Assembly (NCBI GenBank): GCA_023151145.1
Contig: JAKLJM010000085.1
Location: forward strand, 1 to 8,309
Length of the DNA: 8,309 nt
DNA from: Bacteriovoracaceae bacterium
GTDB taxonomy: Bacteria; Bdellovibrionota; Bacteriovoracia; Bacteriovoracales; Bacteriovoracaceae
Direction: 5' to 3'
Below, piece by piece: positions 1 to 5,690 of the stretch (position 1 is its first letter; every line of letters begins with the position of its first letter). Position numbers and translations under genes: made by a program. The notes beneath the pieces were generated by a model that worked only from the letters and a program-made list of their open reading frames with translations, was not told the origin of the DNA and did no database searches.

Positions 1-205
1 TTCAGGGGAAGAAATTCATATTGAAATGCGACCAAAAGAAGAGATTACAGAGATTAAGGGAGTCCAGATTGCTCACCCAGAAATCACTGTTTGTAATCCA
101 AGTTTTGATGTAACAGATCACAAATTTATCACAAAAATTATTTGTGAGAACGGTGCGATTAATCCAGCCATTGCTGGAAGTGTTAAATCAGTATTAGGTG
201 TATAA
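1..205 (+). CDS. mtnA: S-methyl-5-thioribose-1-phosphate isomerase, C-terminal end (partial)
   Basis: Only the last 67 codons are present, read from base 2 to a TAA at 203-205; the 5' part lies outside the window. The visible protein runs from SGEEIHIEMRP through VCNPSFDVTDHKFITKIICE to the C-terminus. This matches the end of the MtnA/eIF2B-alpha-like isomerase family, whose members typically read G-x-I-x-IEER and later V-x-NPAFDVTP followed by a helix ending in ITE-x-G. MtnA converts 5-methylthioribose-1-phosphate to methylthioribulose-1-phosphate in the cytoplasmic methionine salvage pathway. The catalytic core residues are upstream and cannot be checked. The stop codon abuts the next start codon (TAAATG), so translation of the next gene is probably coupled. 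Another eIF2B-like sugar-phosphate isomerase is possible, but the NP-FDVT signature favours MtnA. Confidence 0.82.
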   Translation, partial: SGEEIHIEMRPKEEITEIKGVQIAHPEITVCNPSFDVTDHKFITKIICENGAINPAIAGSVKSVLGV

Positions 206-1120
206 ATGAAACGAGCTACAATAGATATCGGTTCTAATTCAGTACTTTTATTGGCTGGCCTTTATCAGGATGGTAAAATTCAAGAAATATTGAATGAGTC
301 TAGGATTACTAGTTTAGGAAAAAACTTAGATGAAAATAAATTGTTTCATCCAGAGTCAATGGAAGCTACATTTTTAGCACTTGTGGAATATCGTGACTTG
401 TTATTGGCAAACGGATTTAATGCCTCAGAAACAATTGTTACTGCTACTGAAGCCTCTAGAGTGGCAAGGAATGCAGAAGAGTTTTTCCTCAAAATAAAAA
501 ATGAATTAAAATTTTCAGTGACTAAAATTTCAGCGAATGGTGAAGCGTATTATACTGCATTGGGTGTTGTTACTTCTTTAAAAAAAGAGAACAAAAAAAC
601 TGCAGTTATTTTAGATATTGGTGGAGCAAGTTCTGAATTGATTAAAATACAACTAGAGCCCTTTCAAATTTTATCAACAGTTAGTTTACCCATTGGTTCA
701 GTTCGTGCAACGGATTGGCTCAATGCAAAGACAATTGATCAAAAGTGGATTGATATTGAGAGAAGTTTTCCTTTAAAAGATTATCTTACCGATCAACTTA
801 TTTGTGTTGCTGGAAGTATGACAAGTTTAGGGGCAATTTATTTTCAGCAAGCAGAGTTTAATGCTGATAATTTAGAAGGAAAGATTATTGCAAACAATGA
901 TTTTCACCAATTCCTTTCTTCATTATCTCAAAGTGATACGCAAGAGCTATTAAAAAAATATCCCTATTTAGGTAAAAGAATTCATTCAATACCTGGTGGA
1001 GTATGGGTTGCTCAAAAAATAGTTAAGTTAGTTTGTTTGTCTGAACTATTAATTTCAACAAGAGGCTTAAGGTACGGAACTTTTGTTACAGGAGAGATCG
1101 ATGGGAAATACACCTGCTAG
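206..1120 (+). CDS. Ppx/GppA-family phosphatase (exopolyphosphatase or pppGpp phosphohydrolase)
   Basis: This 304-aa cytoplasmic protein belongs to the ASKHA-fold Ppx/GppA family, which cleaves terminal phosphate from polyphosphate or from pppGpp. Family motifs appear in order: phosphate-1 loop DIGSNSV (residues 7-13), TATEASRVARN (79-89), the segment carrying the likely catalytic Glu (NGEAYY, E113), phosphate-2 loop DIGGASSEL (137-145, normally DIGGGSTEL), LPIGSVRATD (161-170), VAGSMTSLGA (201-210), and GLRYG near the end (287-291, normally GLREG). The length fits the short two-domain form; the C-terminal HD-like domain of long E. coli-type Ppx and GppA is absent. The ATG directly follows the mtnA stop, and AGG at 196-198 serves as ribosome binding site. 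The 3' end overlaps the next gene by 20 bp, which suggests an operon. Sequence alone does not separate Ppx from GppA activity, so no symbol is given. Confidence 0.88.
   Translation: MKRATIDIGSNSVLLLAGLYQDGKIQEILNESRITSLGKNLDENKLFHPESMEATFLALVEYRDLLLANGFNASETIVTATEASRVARNAEEFFLKIKNELKFSVTKISANGEAYYTALGVVTSLKKENKKTAVILDIGGASSELIKIQLEPFQILSTVSLPIGSVRATDWLNAKTIDQKWIDIERSFPLKDYLTDQLICVAGSMTSLGAIYFQQAEFNADNLEGKIIANNDFHQFLSSLSQSDTQELLKKYPYLGKRIHSIPGGVWVAQKIVKLVCLSELLISTRGLRYGTFVTGEIDGKYTC
1091..1096 (+). promoter_or_regulatory. Ribosome binding site inside the phosphatase gene
   Basis: GGAGAG lies 4 bases before the ATG at 1101, inside the 3' end of the phosphatase gene. It decides the start of the cNMP-fold gene. 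The upstream in-frame TTG at 1083 would place this site inside the coding region, so the ATG is preferred. Confidence 0.7.
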
Positions 1121-1574
1121 TAAAAATTTAGACAATGTGACTTATTTTAAAAAAGGTACTGTTATCTTTGCAGAAGGGATGCCAAGTAAGAATTTATATA
1201 TTATTAGATCTGGCGAAGTACGATTGCTTAAAAATAAAAATAATAAACTTTATACAATTTCAATCTGTCGCGACAAAGAAATCTTGAACGAAGTGTCGAT
1301 TTTAACCAAAACCAATAATGGTTTTTCGGCCATTACAGAAAAAGACACAGAAGTAGTTTTGGTAAGTGAAAAAGATATTCACTCGCTTATTTCTAGTGGA
1401 CCAGAGTGGATCGGGGAGTTACTAGGGACATTATGTGAAAGATTAGAATCAGTTCAAGAGGTAGTAGAAGAGCATCAATTAAAAGATACACTTAGTGAAA
1501 AAGAATTGGTGATGAGTAGGGAATTAGAGAATGAGTATTTGAATCTCATTCAAGTCTACAAAACGGCTAGGTAA
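1101..1574 (+). CDS. Cyclic nucleotide-binding-fold protein without DNA-binding domain
   Basis: This 157-aa protein starts at ATG 1101, chosen over TTG 1083 because of the GGAGAG site. Residues ~15-93 form a CRP/PKA-type cNMP-binding beta-roll: FKKGTVIFAEG (16-26), then LYIIRSGEVRLL (32-43), corresponding to the G-x-x-L-Y-x-I-x-x-G-x-V core, and later ITEKDTEVVLVSEKDI (78-93). The phosphate-binding cassette, normally FGE...R-x-A/S, reads EILNEVSIL...NNGFSAI (60-78). The Glu is kept but the conserved Gly and ligand-binding Arg are not, so classical cAMP/cGMP binding is doubtful (inference). Residues ~101-157 are predicted helical and highly charged, with no winged helix-turn-helix, so this is not a CRP-like transcription factor. 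The 20-bp overlap with the phosphatase gene indicates co-expression. The specific role is unknown; a protein-interaction or regulatory partner is one option. Confidence 0.72.
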   Translation: MGNTPASKNLDNVTYFKKGTVIFAEGMPSKNLYIIRSGEVRLLKNKNNKLYTISICRDKEILNEVSILTKTNNGFSAITEKDTEVVLVSEKDIHSLISSGPEWIGELLGTLCERLESVQEVVEEHQLKDTLSEKELVMSRELENEYLNLIQVYKTAR

Positions 1575-1575
1575 T

Positions 1576-1607
1576 AATCTAAAACGCTGAGTCTATCTAG
1601 ATTTTTT
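1576..1607 (+). terminator. Weak possible terminator between convergent genes
   Basis: AATCTA (1576-1581) and TAGATT (1598-1603) can form a 6-bp stem with a 16-base loop, followed by TTTT (1604-1607). It lies just after the cNMP-fold gene stop, but the 3' arm runs into the end of the convergent minus-strand gene. The stem is short and AT-rich and the loop long, so the call is tentative. Confidence 0.22.
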
Positions 1608-2003
1608 AATTTTACTCAAAATTTCAATGATTTTGTTTTGAGCTCTTTTTGAATCTCTTTTTTCTGTCGGAAACGATGTCGTCATTACTCGATAAGCCTC
1701 TTCCGCATAATTGCGATCTGCCAAAGAGAGGAGTCTTCTTTGAAGGCTTCTTTCAACGTCTTTAAGTGCCATTCCTACGATAGGTGCAGTGACAAAACCG
1801 AAAATCATTTTTAATTCTTGGTCTGACAATAAACTAATATCAGAGAATGTATAACTATGTTGAGTAAGTTCTTCTGCTAGCTGAGGATTTCTTATTTTAA
1901 TATTCTTTAGAAGTTTAACGCGTTCTTCTCTTGGCATATGTTGAAGCATCTCTATGATTTGAGCCTTACCATTTAAAAAAACTGAAGCGCTGTTGTTTTC
2001 CAT
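1593..2003 (-). CDS. Short FliG-like protein (FliG middle/C-terminal domain paralogue)
   Basis: The 136-aa product resembles the second half of the flagellar rotor protein FliG. Residues 12-48 (GKAQIIEML ... NPQLAEELTQ) match the FliG helices that normally read A-x-EILN-x-L ... DPELAEEI. Residues 51-68 (YTFSDISLLSDQELKMIF) match the signature F-x-FEDL-x-x-LDDR-x-IQ-x-x-L. Residues 75-131 (IVGMALKDVERSLQRRLLSLADR ... KRAQNKIIEIL) follow the FliG_C pattern ALKG ... MS-x-RA ... E-x-AQ-x-I. Full FliG is about 330-350 aa, so the N-terminal FliF-binding domain is missing. In my by-eye alignment the conserved acidic pair of the torque helix (LR-x-DL) falls on YRVM (104-107), so a canonical motor role is doubtful. 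AGGGA sits 8 bases before the ATG. The gene lies 13 bp downstream of a coiled-coil gene on the same strand and is probably co-transcribed. The FliG homology is from pattern recognition; the function is unknown. Confidence 0.62.
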   Translation of the reverse strand: MENNSASVFLNGKAQIIEMLQHMPREERVKLLKNIKIRNPQLAEELTQHSYTFSDISLLSDQELKMIFGFVTAPIVGMALKDVERSLQRRLLSLADRNYAEEAYRVMTTSFPTEKRDSKRAQNKIIEILSKIKKSR

Positions 2004-2016
2004 TTAGATGTCCCTA

Positions 2017-2436
2017 CTAAACATTAAATTTATTTTTTTCTTTTAGAAATTTCTGTCTGGCATTTTCTAAGGTTGTTTTATGTGATTCAACCATTTCATT
2101 AATTTCATTTTGTTGAGCTACTTTAATTTCAGACTTTTGTTCAGCATGTGTTTTCTTCAAATTCAACAATTCTTGTTCCATTCGTTGATTTTCATCAGAA
2201 ACACTTCTGCTTTGGCGATCTCTAATTTCTACTAGCTTTTGTTCCGTTTCATTTTTTAAATTTGAAACTCTTGCGTCGTAGTCATTTTTGATTTTTTTAA
2301 TTTCGTTTTCGCCAGTTTTTGACTCTACTTCAATTTGGCGAGCATTATCAGCACGAAGCTTTTTAACTTCTTCGTTGTGTCTTTTGCTCTCTGTCTCAAT
2401 GTATTTTTGAGCTTTGAGCTCTCCTACACTAGTCAT
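2017..2436 (-). CDS. Coiled-coil protein, function unknown
   Basis: The 139-aa product is almost entirely charged and predicted to be one long coiled coil: residues ~5-135 are dominated by K, E, R, Q and N with periodic V, L and I (for example EEVKKLRADNARQIEVE, NEIKKIKNDYDARVSNLK, RMEQELLNLKKTHAEQ). There is no signal peptide, Cys or transmembrane segment. It starts at ATG 2436 (bases 2434-2436 on the minus strand) behind AAGAAGG with a 6-base spacer. An overlapping ATG 4 bases upstream is out of frame. It is the first gene of a two-gene minus-strand unit, followed 13 bp later by the FliG-like gene, so the two products may act together. The composition recalls rod-like stalk proteins such as FliH/FliJ or tropomyosin-like fillers, but low-complexity coiled coils resemble one another by chance, and I do not assign it to a family. 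Confidence 0.62.
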   Translation of the reverse strand: MTSVGELKAQKYIETESKRHNEEVKKLRADNARQIEVESKTGENEIKKIKNDYDARVSNLKNETEQKLVEIRDRQSRSVSDENQRMEQELLNLKKTHAEQKSEIKVAQQNEINEMVESHKTTLENARQKFLKEKNKFNV

Positions 2437-2458
2437 TCATTGCCTTCTTTAATAGTTT

Positions 2459-2487
2459 TTGCCAACTGTCTTGGCTAGATCTAAAAT
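2459..2487 (+). promoter_or_regulatory. Sigma70-like promoter for the thiolase operon
   Basis: TTGCCA (2459-2464) and TAAAAT (2482-2487) are separated by exactly 17 bases; each matches its consensus hexamer at five of six positions. The expected start of transcription is near 2494, about 35 bases before the thiolase ATG. This is the best promoter in the 92-bp gap between the divergent coiled-coil and thiolase genes. Confidence 0.6.
2461..2475. promoter_or_regulatory. Inverted repeat in the thiolase promoter spacer (candidate operator)
   Basis: GCCAA (2461-2465) and TTGGC (2471-2475) are perfect reverse complements around a 5-base centre. The repeat overlaps the -35 element and fills most of the spacer of the thiolase promoter, where a bound dimeric repressor would block RNA polymerase. 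The arms are only 5 bp, so chance is possible. No regulator gene adjoins it, and the cognate factor is unknown. Confidence 0.35.
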
Positions 2488-2517
2488 AATCATACCGTAA
2501 TAAAAGCAAAAAAATGC

Positions 2518-2523
2518 AGGAGG
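2518..2523 (+). promoter_or_regulatory. Strong ribosome binding site that sets the thiolase start
   Basis: AGGAGG is a near-perfect Shine-Dalgarno sequence 5 bases before the ATG at 2529. An in-frame ATG at 2514 lies 5' of this site, so using it would put the ribosome binding site inside the coding region. The start at 2529 is therefore preferred. Confidence 0.8.
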
Positions 2524-2528
2524 AAAAT

Positions 2529-3710
2529 ATGTCCCTCAATAAAGGAAAAAAAGTTTATCTAGTTAATGGTAAAAGAACTCCCTTTGGAAAATTTGGAGGG
2601 AGCTTAAAAGATATTACGCCGGTTGATCTGGCGGTAATTGCTGCCAAGTCTCTGATTTCAGAAATAAATTTATCAGCGGAACTTATCGATCAAGTGATAC
2701 TAGGCAATGTTGTCCCATCTTCAACGGATACAATGTATGGTGGTCGTCATTTAGCTTTGAAGTTGGGATGTAGGCAAGAAACTCCAGGTATCGTAATCAA
2801 TCGCTTATGTGGTTCAGGTATTCAAAGTTTATTAGATGCTGCTCGCTTAATTAAATTAGGTGAAGCTGATTGCGTTTTGGCCGGTGGAACGGAAAATATG
2901 TCAATGGTTCCACATCTTACCTATGGTGCAAGATTCGGAACTAAGTATGGTTCATTAAAAAATGTAGATATGTTATTAGATGCACTGACTGATCAGTTTG
3001 TCGGTAGTCCAATGGCCTTGACGGCAGAAAAGTTAGCAGAGCAATTTGCAGTTAATAGAGAATCATGTGATTTGTATTCATTAGAATCTCACAAAAAAGC
3101 AGAGAAAGCGTATACGGATAATAAATTACAAGGCGAGATTGCAGCTGTTGCGATTAAAAAGAACAATATTATAAAAGATGAACATTTACGTTCAGACGCA
3201 ACTATTGATGAATTGAAAAATTTACGCGCTTCCTTTAAAGAAGGGGGTGTGGTGACACCGGCAACTGCATCTGGAATTGTTGATGGAGCATGTGTGGCAA
3301 TCGTTGCATCAGAAGATTTCGTCAATAAACACGGCCTACAACCAATTGCTGAAATTGTTGATGGTTTTGTTATTGGTGTAGATCCAACCATAATGGGTAT
3401 TGGTCCAAGTCCGGCGATAAAAAAATTGTTAGAAAAAAATAATCTCAAAATGAATGATATTGATTTATTTGAAATCAATGAAGCGTTTGCGGGGCAAACC
3501 ATTTCATGTCAAAAAGATTTAGACATGCCGATGGAAAAACTTAATATTTGGGGTGGAGCTGTTGCGCTCGGACACCCGCTAGCAGCAAGTGGAACAAGAA
3601 TCAGTGTGACTCTTAGTCGGCAGTTACAAGATTTGAAATTGAAACGAGGAATTGCTTCAGCGTGTATTGGTGGTGGTCAAGGGATCGCTATTTTATTAGA
3701 GAGAGTATAA
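2529..3710 (+). CDS. Thiolase, acetyl-CoA acyltransferase of ACAA2 type
   Basis: This 393-aa type II thiolase reversibly condenses or cleaves 3-ketoacyl-CoA with CoA, in the last step of beta-oxidation or in acetoacetyl-CoA formation. All catalytic elements are visible: nucleophile Cys94 in NRLCGSG (91-97), NEAFA (317-321), His349 in GGAVALGHP (342-350), and Cys379 in SACIGGGQG (377-385). The covering motif GGTENMS (119-125) and phrases such as ARFGTKYGS, SLTDQ-like LTDQFVG, IMGIGPSPAI and LDMPMEKLNIWGG recall mitochondrial ACAA2 3-ketoacyl-CoA thiolase more than classical PhbA/AtoB enzymes, which usually read GGMESMS and SGINDGA. The loop after the catalytic His is LAASGTR rather than the usual LGASG or LGGSG. 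The cytoplasmic product has the expected length. It is the first gene of a two-gene unit with a membrane protein 3 bp downstream. Chain-length preference cannot be read from sequence. Confidence 0.93.
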   Translation: MSLNKGKKVYLVNGKRTPFGKFGGSLKDITPVDLAVIAAKSLISEINLSAELIDQVILGNVVPSSTDTMYGGRHLALKLGCRQETPGIVINRLCGSGIQSLLDAARLIKLGEADCVLAGGTENMSMVPHLTYGARFGTKYGSLKNVDMLLDALTDQFVGSPMALTAEKLAEQFAVNRESCDLYSLESHKKAEKAYTDNKLQGEIAAVAIKKNNIIKDEHLRSDATIDELKNLRASFKEGGVVTPATASGIVDGACVAIVASEDFVNKHGLQPIAEIVDGFVIGVDPTIMGIGPSPAIKKLLEKNNLKMNDIDLFEINEAFAGQTISCQKDLDMPMEKLNIWGGAVALGHPLAASGTRISVTLSRQLQDLKLKRGIASACIGGGQGIAILLERV

Positions 3711-3713
3711 AGA

Positions 3714-5027
3714 ATGATCGCTACTCCAGAAAAACCAAATTTAAATTTAAATGATTTGCAGGTATTCCGTGAATGGGTTTCTTTGAATCTAGATGGATTA
3801 ACTTGGCAGGGAAGATTTAAAAAAGAATTTGAAAATTTCTGGGGTACTTTTTTTGAAGAAAACTTGTCGGCGAGTGAATATCTAAAGAGATTTGATTATT
3901 GCCAGCATGAATCTAAAATAGGTTCGTTGAGTTCTTGGTTTTTATGGCTGAGAGATAAGTTTTTATGTTATTTATTTGTTTATCAAAATTATTCGATCAT
4001 GGAATTAGCGGATGCTGCCGGAATGGACATTCCTGTTATGGCAACCATCTTGCGCAATTTCTTTACGGATAAATTCCCTCATTTAGAAAATGAAATTTCT
4101 CATTATTTTTTAGTGGGAAATATTGCTAGTCCCAATGTAAATTTAACATTTGTAGAATTATCTTCAAGAATTCCTATTCACATTCCTGAAAATGGCAGCA
4201 ACGAAGAAGAGATAATGCCTTCTATGGAAATTACGCTCTTTGAGGAGTGGTCACCCTTTCTTAGAAAAATGAAATCTGATTTTCAAAAGCAGCAATATGA
4301 TTTAAGTAAAATTCAGGAAAAATTACACTTCATGAATCAAGTAAAACTTATTCAGCAAGTTTTACTACTTTTATTAATATTTGGTATTTCGATTTATTCT
4401 ATTCGTTCAGTGAATTTATGGTACGAAAAATATTTAGCAAATAAAGTTAGTATTTATGAACCGAATTTATCTTGGCTGGATAAGAGTTTGCTCTTTAAGC
4501 CCAAAGAAAATAAACCAACTGCTGAATTTAAATTGAACTATAACGAAATTAAAGATTTGGCCAAAGGTGATCAGGTTACAGAATTTTTCGATCCCGAATC
4601 ATATTCTGAAGAGTCTGAAGTGACATTAACATCCCTAGAAAGTATTCCCAAAGATTTGGGGGACGCTGATGCCGAGACGTCTCAGTATCAAGAAAAATCA
4701 GCGGGTGCCAATGGTTATCGCGAAACCAAAGATGGAAACGCTAGAGTCTATCGCGTAATGATGGTTTCAACGAATACGGTAAATACTAAAGAAAGAATGG
4801 ATTTACTTTTAAAGCAATATGAAGTTTCACAAGTTGATAACGTTAAACCAGGAACTGATGTACCTGGAGGCGTGTATTATAATATCTTCGTTCCCAGAAA
4901 AAATTTAAAAGAATTTGTTGGTGATGTCATGAAAGTTGAAACGTCAAAACTTTATGAAAACACCACAACAGTCTCTAGAAACCCACCAGGAAAAACTCGC
5001 GTCTTTATTTGGGTGAAGAAAATTTAA
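3714..5027 (+). CDS. Single-pass membrane protein with possible cytoplasmic HTH, function unknown
   Basis: This 437-aa protein begins 3 bp after the thiolase stop, using the GAG-rich end of that gene as ribosome binding site. Residues 1-210 appear soluble and probably cytoplasmic. Within them, NYSIMELADAAGMDIPVMATILRNFF (92-117) looks like a sigma- or MarR-style helix-turn-helix (inference). A hydrophobic helix spans ~212-230 (LIQQVLLLLLIFGISIYSI). The outer portion contains an acidic, Ser/Glu-rich linker (~265-342) and a compact C-terminal domain (~344-437) with VYRVMMVST, GGVYYNIFVPRKNLKEFV and a final KTRVFIWVKKI. An N-terminal HTH, one membrane span and a periplasmic domain is the ToxR/CadC-like or membrane-bound regulator arrangement, though I recognise neither family. 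The C-terminal domain faintly recalls DUF4349-like anti-sigma sensor domains. There is no signal peptide or lipobox. I do not recognise the gene; coupling to the thiolase may only be transcriptional. Confidence 0.6.
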   Translation: MIATPEKPNLNLNDLQVFREWVSLNLDGLTWQGRFKKEFENFWGTFFEENLSASEYLKRFDYCQHESKIGSLSSWFLWLRDKFLCYLFVYQNYSIMELADAAGMDIPVMATILRNFFTDKFPHLENEISHYFLVGNIASPNVNLTFVELSSRIPIHIPENGSNEEEIMPSMEITLFEEWSPFLRKMKSDFQKQQYDLSKIQEKLHFMNQVKLIQQVLLLLLIFGISIYSIRSVNLWYEKYLANKVSIYEPNLSWLDKSLLFKPKENKPTAEFKLNYNEIKDLAKGDQVTEFFDPESYSEESEVTLTSLESIPKDLGDADAETSQYQEKSAGANGYRETKDGNARVYRVMMVSTNTVNTKERMDLLLKQYEVSQVDNVKPGTDVPGGVYYNIFVPRKNLKEFVGDVMKVETSKLYENTTTVSRNPPGKTRVFIWVKKI

Positions 5028-5029
5028 GT

Positions 5030-5587
5030 CTACATTTGGCCATCGGGAATTTCATAGAGGCCTTTTAATTTTCTTAGAAGCTTATGACTTTTCCCTAGAT
5101 AGTACCATTGTCTAACAAAACCAATCGTCATTGCGACAAAGAAACCCAAGACTACTCCAGAGTGAGTCGTTTTTTGTACAAGGCCTGTATCGTGAGCTCC
5201 CCCCAAAAGAAAAGCAATCATTCCTAGAATCAGCATTAAAATTGTCCAAGGAATTGTTTGTCTCTTTGAACGATCAGCTTCTTCTACAAATTTTTTAGTT
5301 TTTTCAACATAGGGCGCGAGATCGGCCGGAGGATTATCGAAGAGTTCATTTAAATTTGTTCCAGATGTAACAATGCTATAAACATTATTGGTCAAGCGTG
5401 CGACACCAATAAAATAGAACATCACAAAAGCCTGAGCGAAGATGGTATAGATGAAAGCTGGTATAGCTATTTGGATATGACTCATTGGGTAGTTTACCCA
5501 TCCCATTGCAAGCAACGCAGTAAAAAGAATTCCAATAAACATAATTAGTATAAGTGATCTAAGTAAATACGCCATAGTTTGTCTCAT
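5030..5587 (-). CDS. Four-helix integral membrane protein, function unknown
   Basis: The 185-aa product has four hydrophobic segments at ~8-29, 40-62, 112-129 and 143-163, separated by a hydrophilic loop (~66-111) that contains TNNVYSIVTSG and an acidic/basic helix, and it ends in a basic tail (GKSHKLLRKLKG). His residues occur near membrane edges (H37, H132, H142, H168), but no known heme or metal motif is evident. No clear Shine-Dalgarno precedes ATG 5587; a second Met at residue 5 (ATG at 5575) has GAGA about 7 bases upstream and may be the true start. The gene is convergent with the preceding membrane protein (stops 2 bp apart) and divergent from the HEAT-repeat gene. It lies one gene away from the respiratory operon, so a link to the electron transport chain is possible but unsupported. 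I do not recognise its family. Confidence 0.6.
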   Translation of the reverse strand: MRQTMAYLLRSLILIMFIGILFTALLAMGWVNYPMSHIQIAIPAFIYTIFAQAFVMFYFIGVARLTNNVYSIVTSGTNLNELFDNPPADLAPYVEKTKKFVEEADRSKRQTIPWTILMLILGMIAFLLGGAHDTGLVQKTTHSGVVLGFFVAMTIGFVRQWYYLGKSHKLLRKLKGLYEIPDGQM

Positions 5588-5690
5588 TTAAATTGATTTA
5601 ATTAAATTGTCAGTCTTACCGATATTTGTTACATATCATTCCTGAAATTATTCATAAACATTAATCTTATTACTACAAGGGTTTTCTTAG

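Noticed and set aside
1083..1100. TTG start at 1083 for the cNMP-fold gene
   Set aside because: The strong GGAGAG site lies between this codon and the ATG at 1101, which marks the ATG as the start.
2481..2510. Possible minus-strand promoter for the coiled-coil/FliG-like unit (TATGAT as -10, bases 2489-2494)
   Set aside because: The -10 is good, but no acceptable -35 lies 16-18 bases upstream, so the promoter of that unit is left uncalled.
2514..2528. ATG at 2514 as start of the thiolase
   Set aside because: The AGGAGG ribosome binding site would be inside the coding region; the ATG at 2529 is properly spaced from it.
3089..3502. 137-codon minus-strand open frame inside the thiolase gene
   Set aside because: It is antisense to a thiolase with all catalytic motifs intact, its product is low-complexity and unrecognised, and it has no ribosome binding site of note.
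5596..5607. 12-bp palindrome ATTTAATTAAAT in the gap between the divergent membrane-protein and HEAT genes
   Set aside because: It consists only of A and T in an AT-rich gap, so a chance match is likely, and no convincing promoter pair surrounds it.
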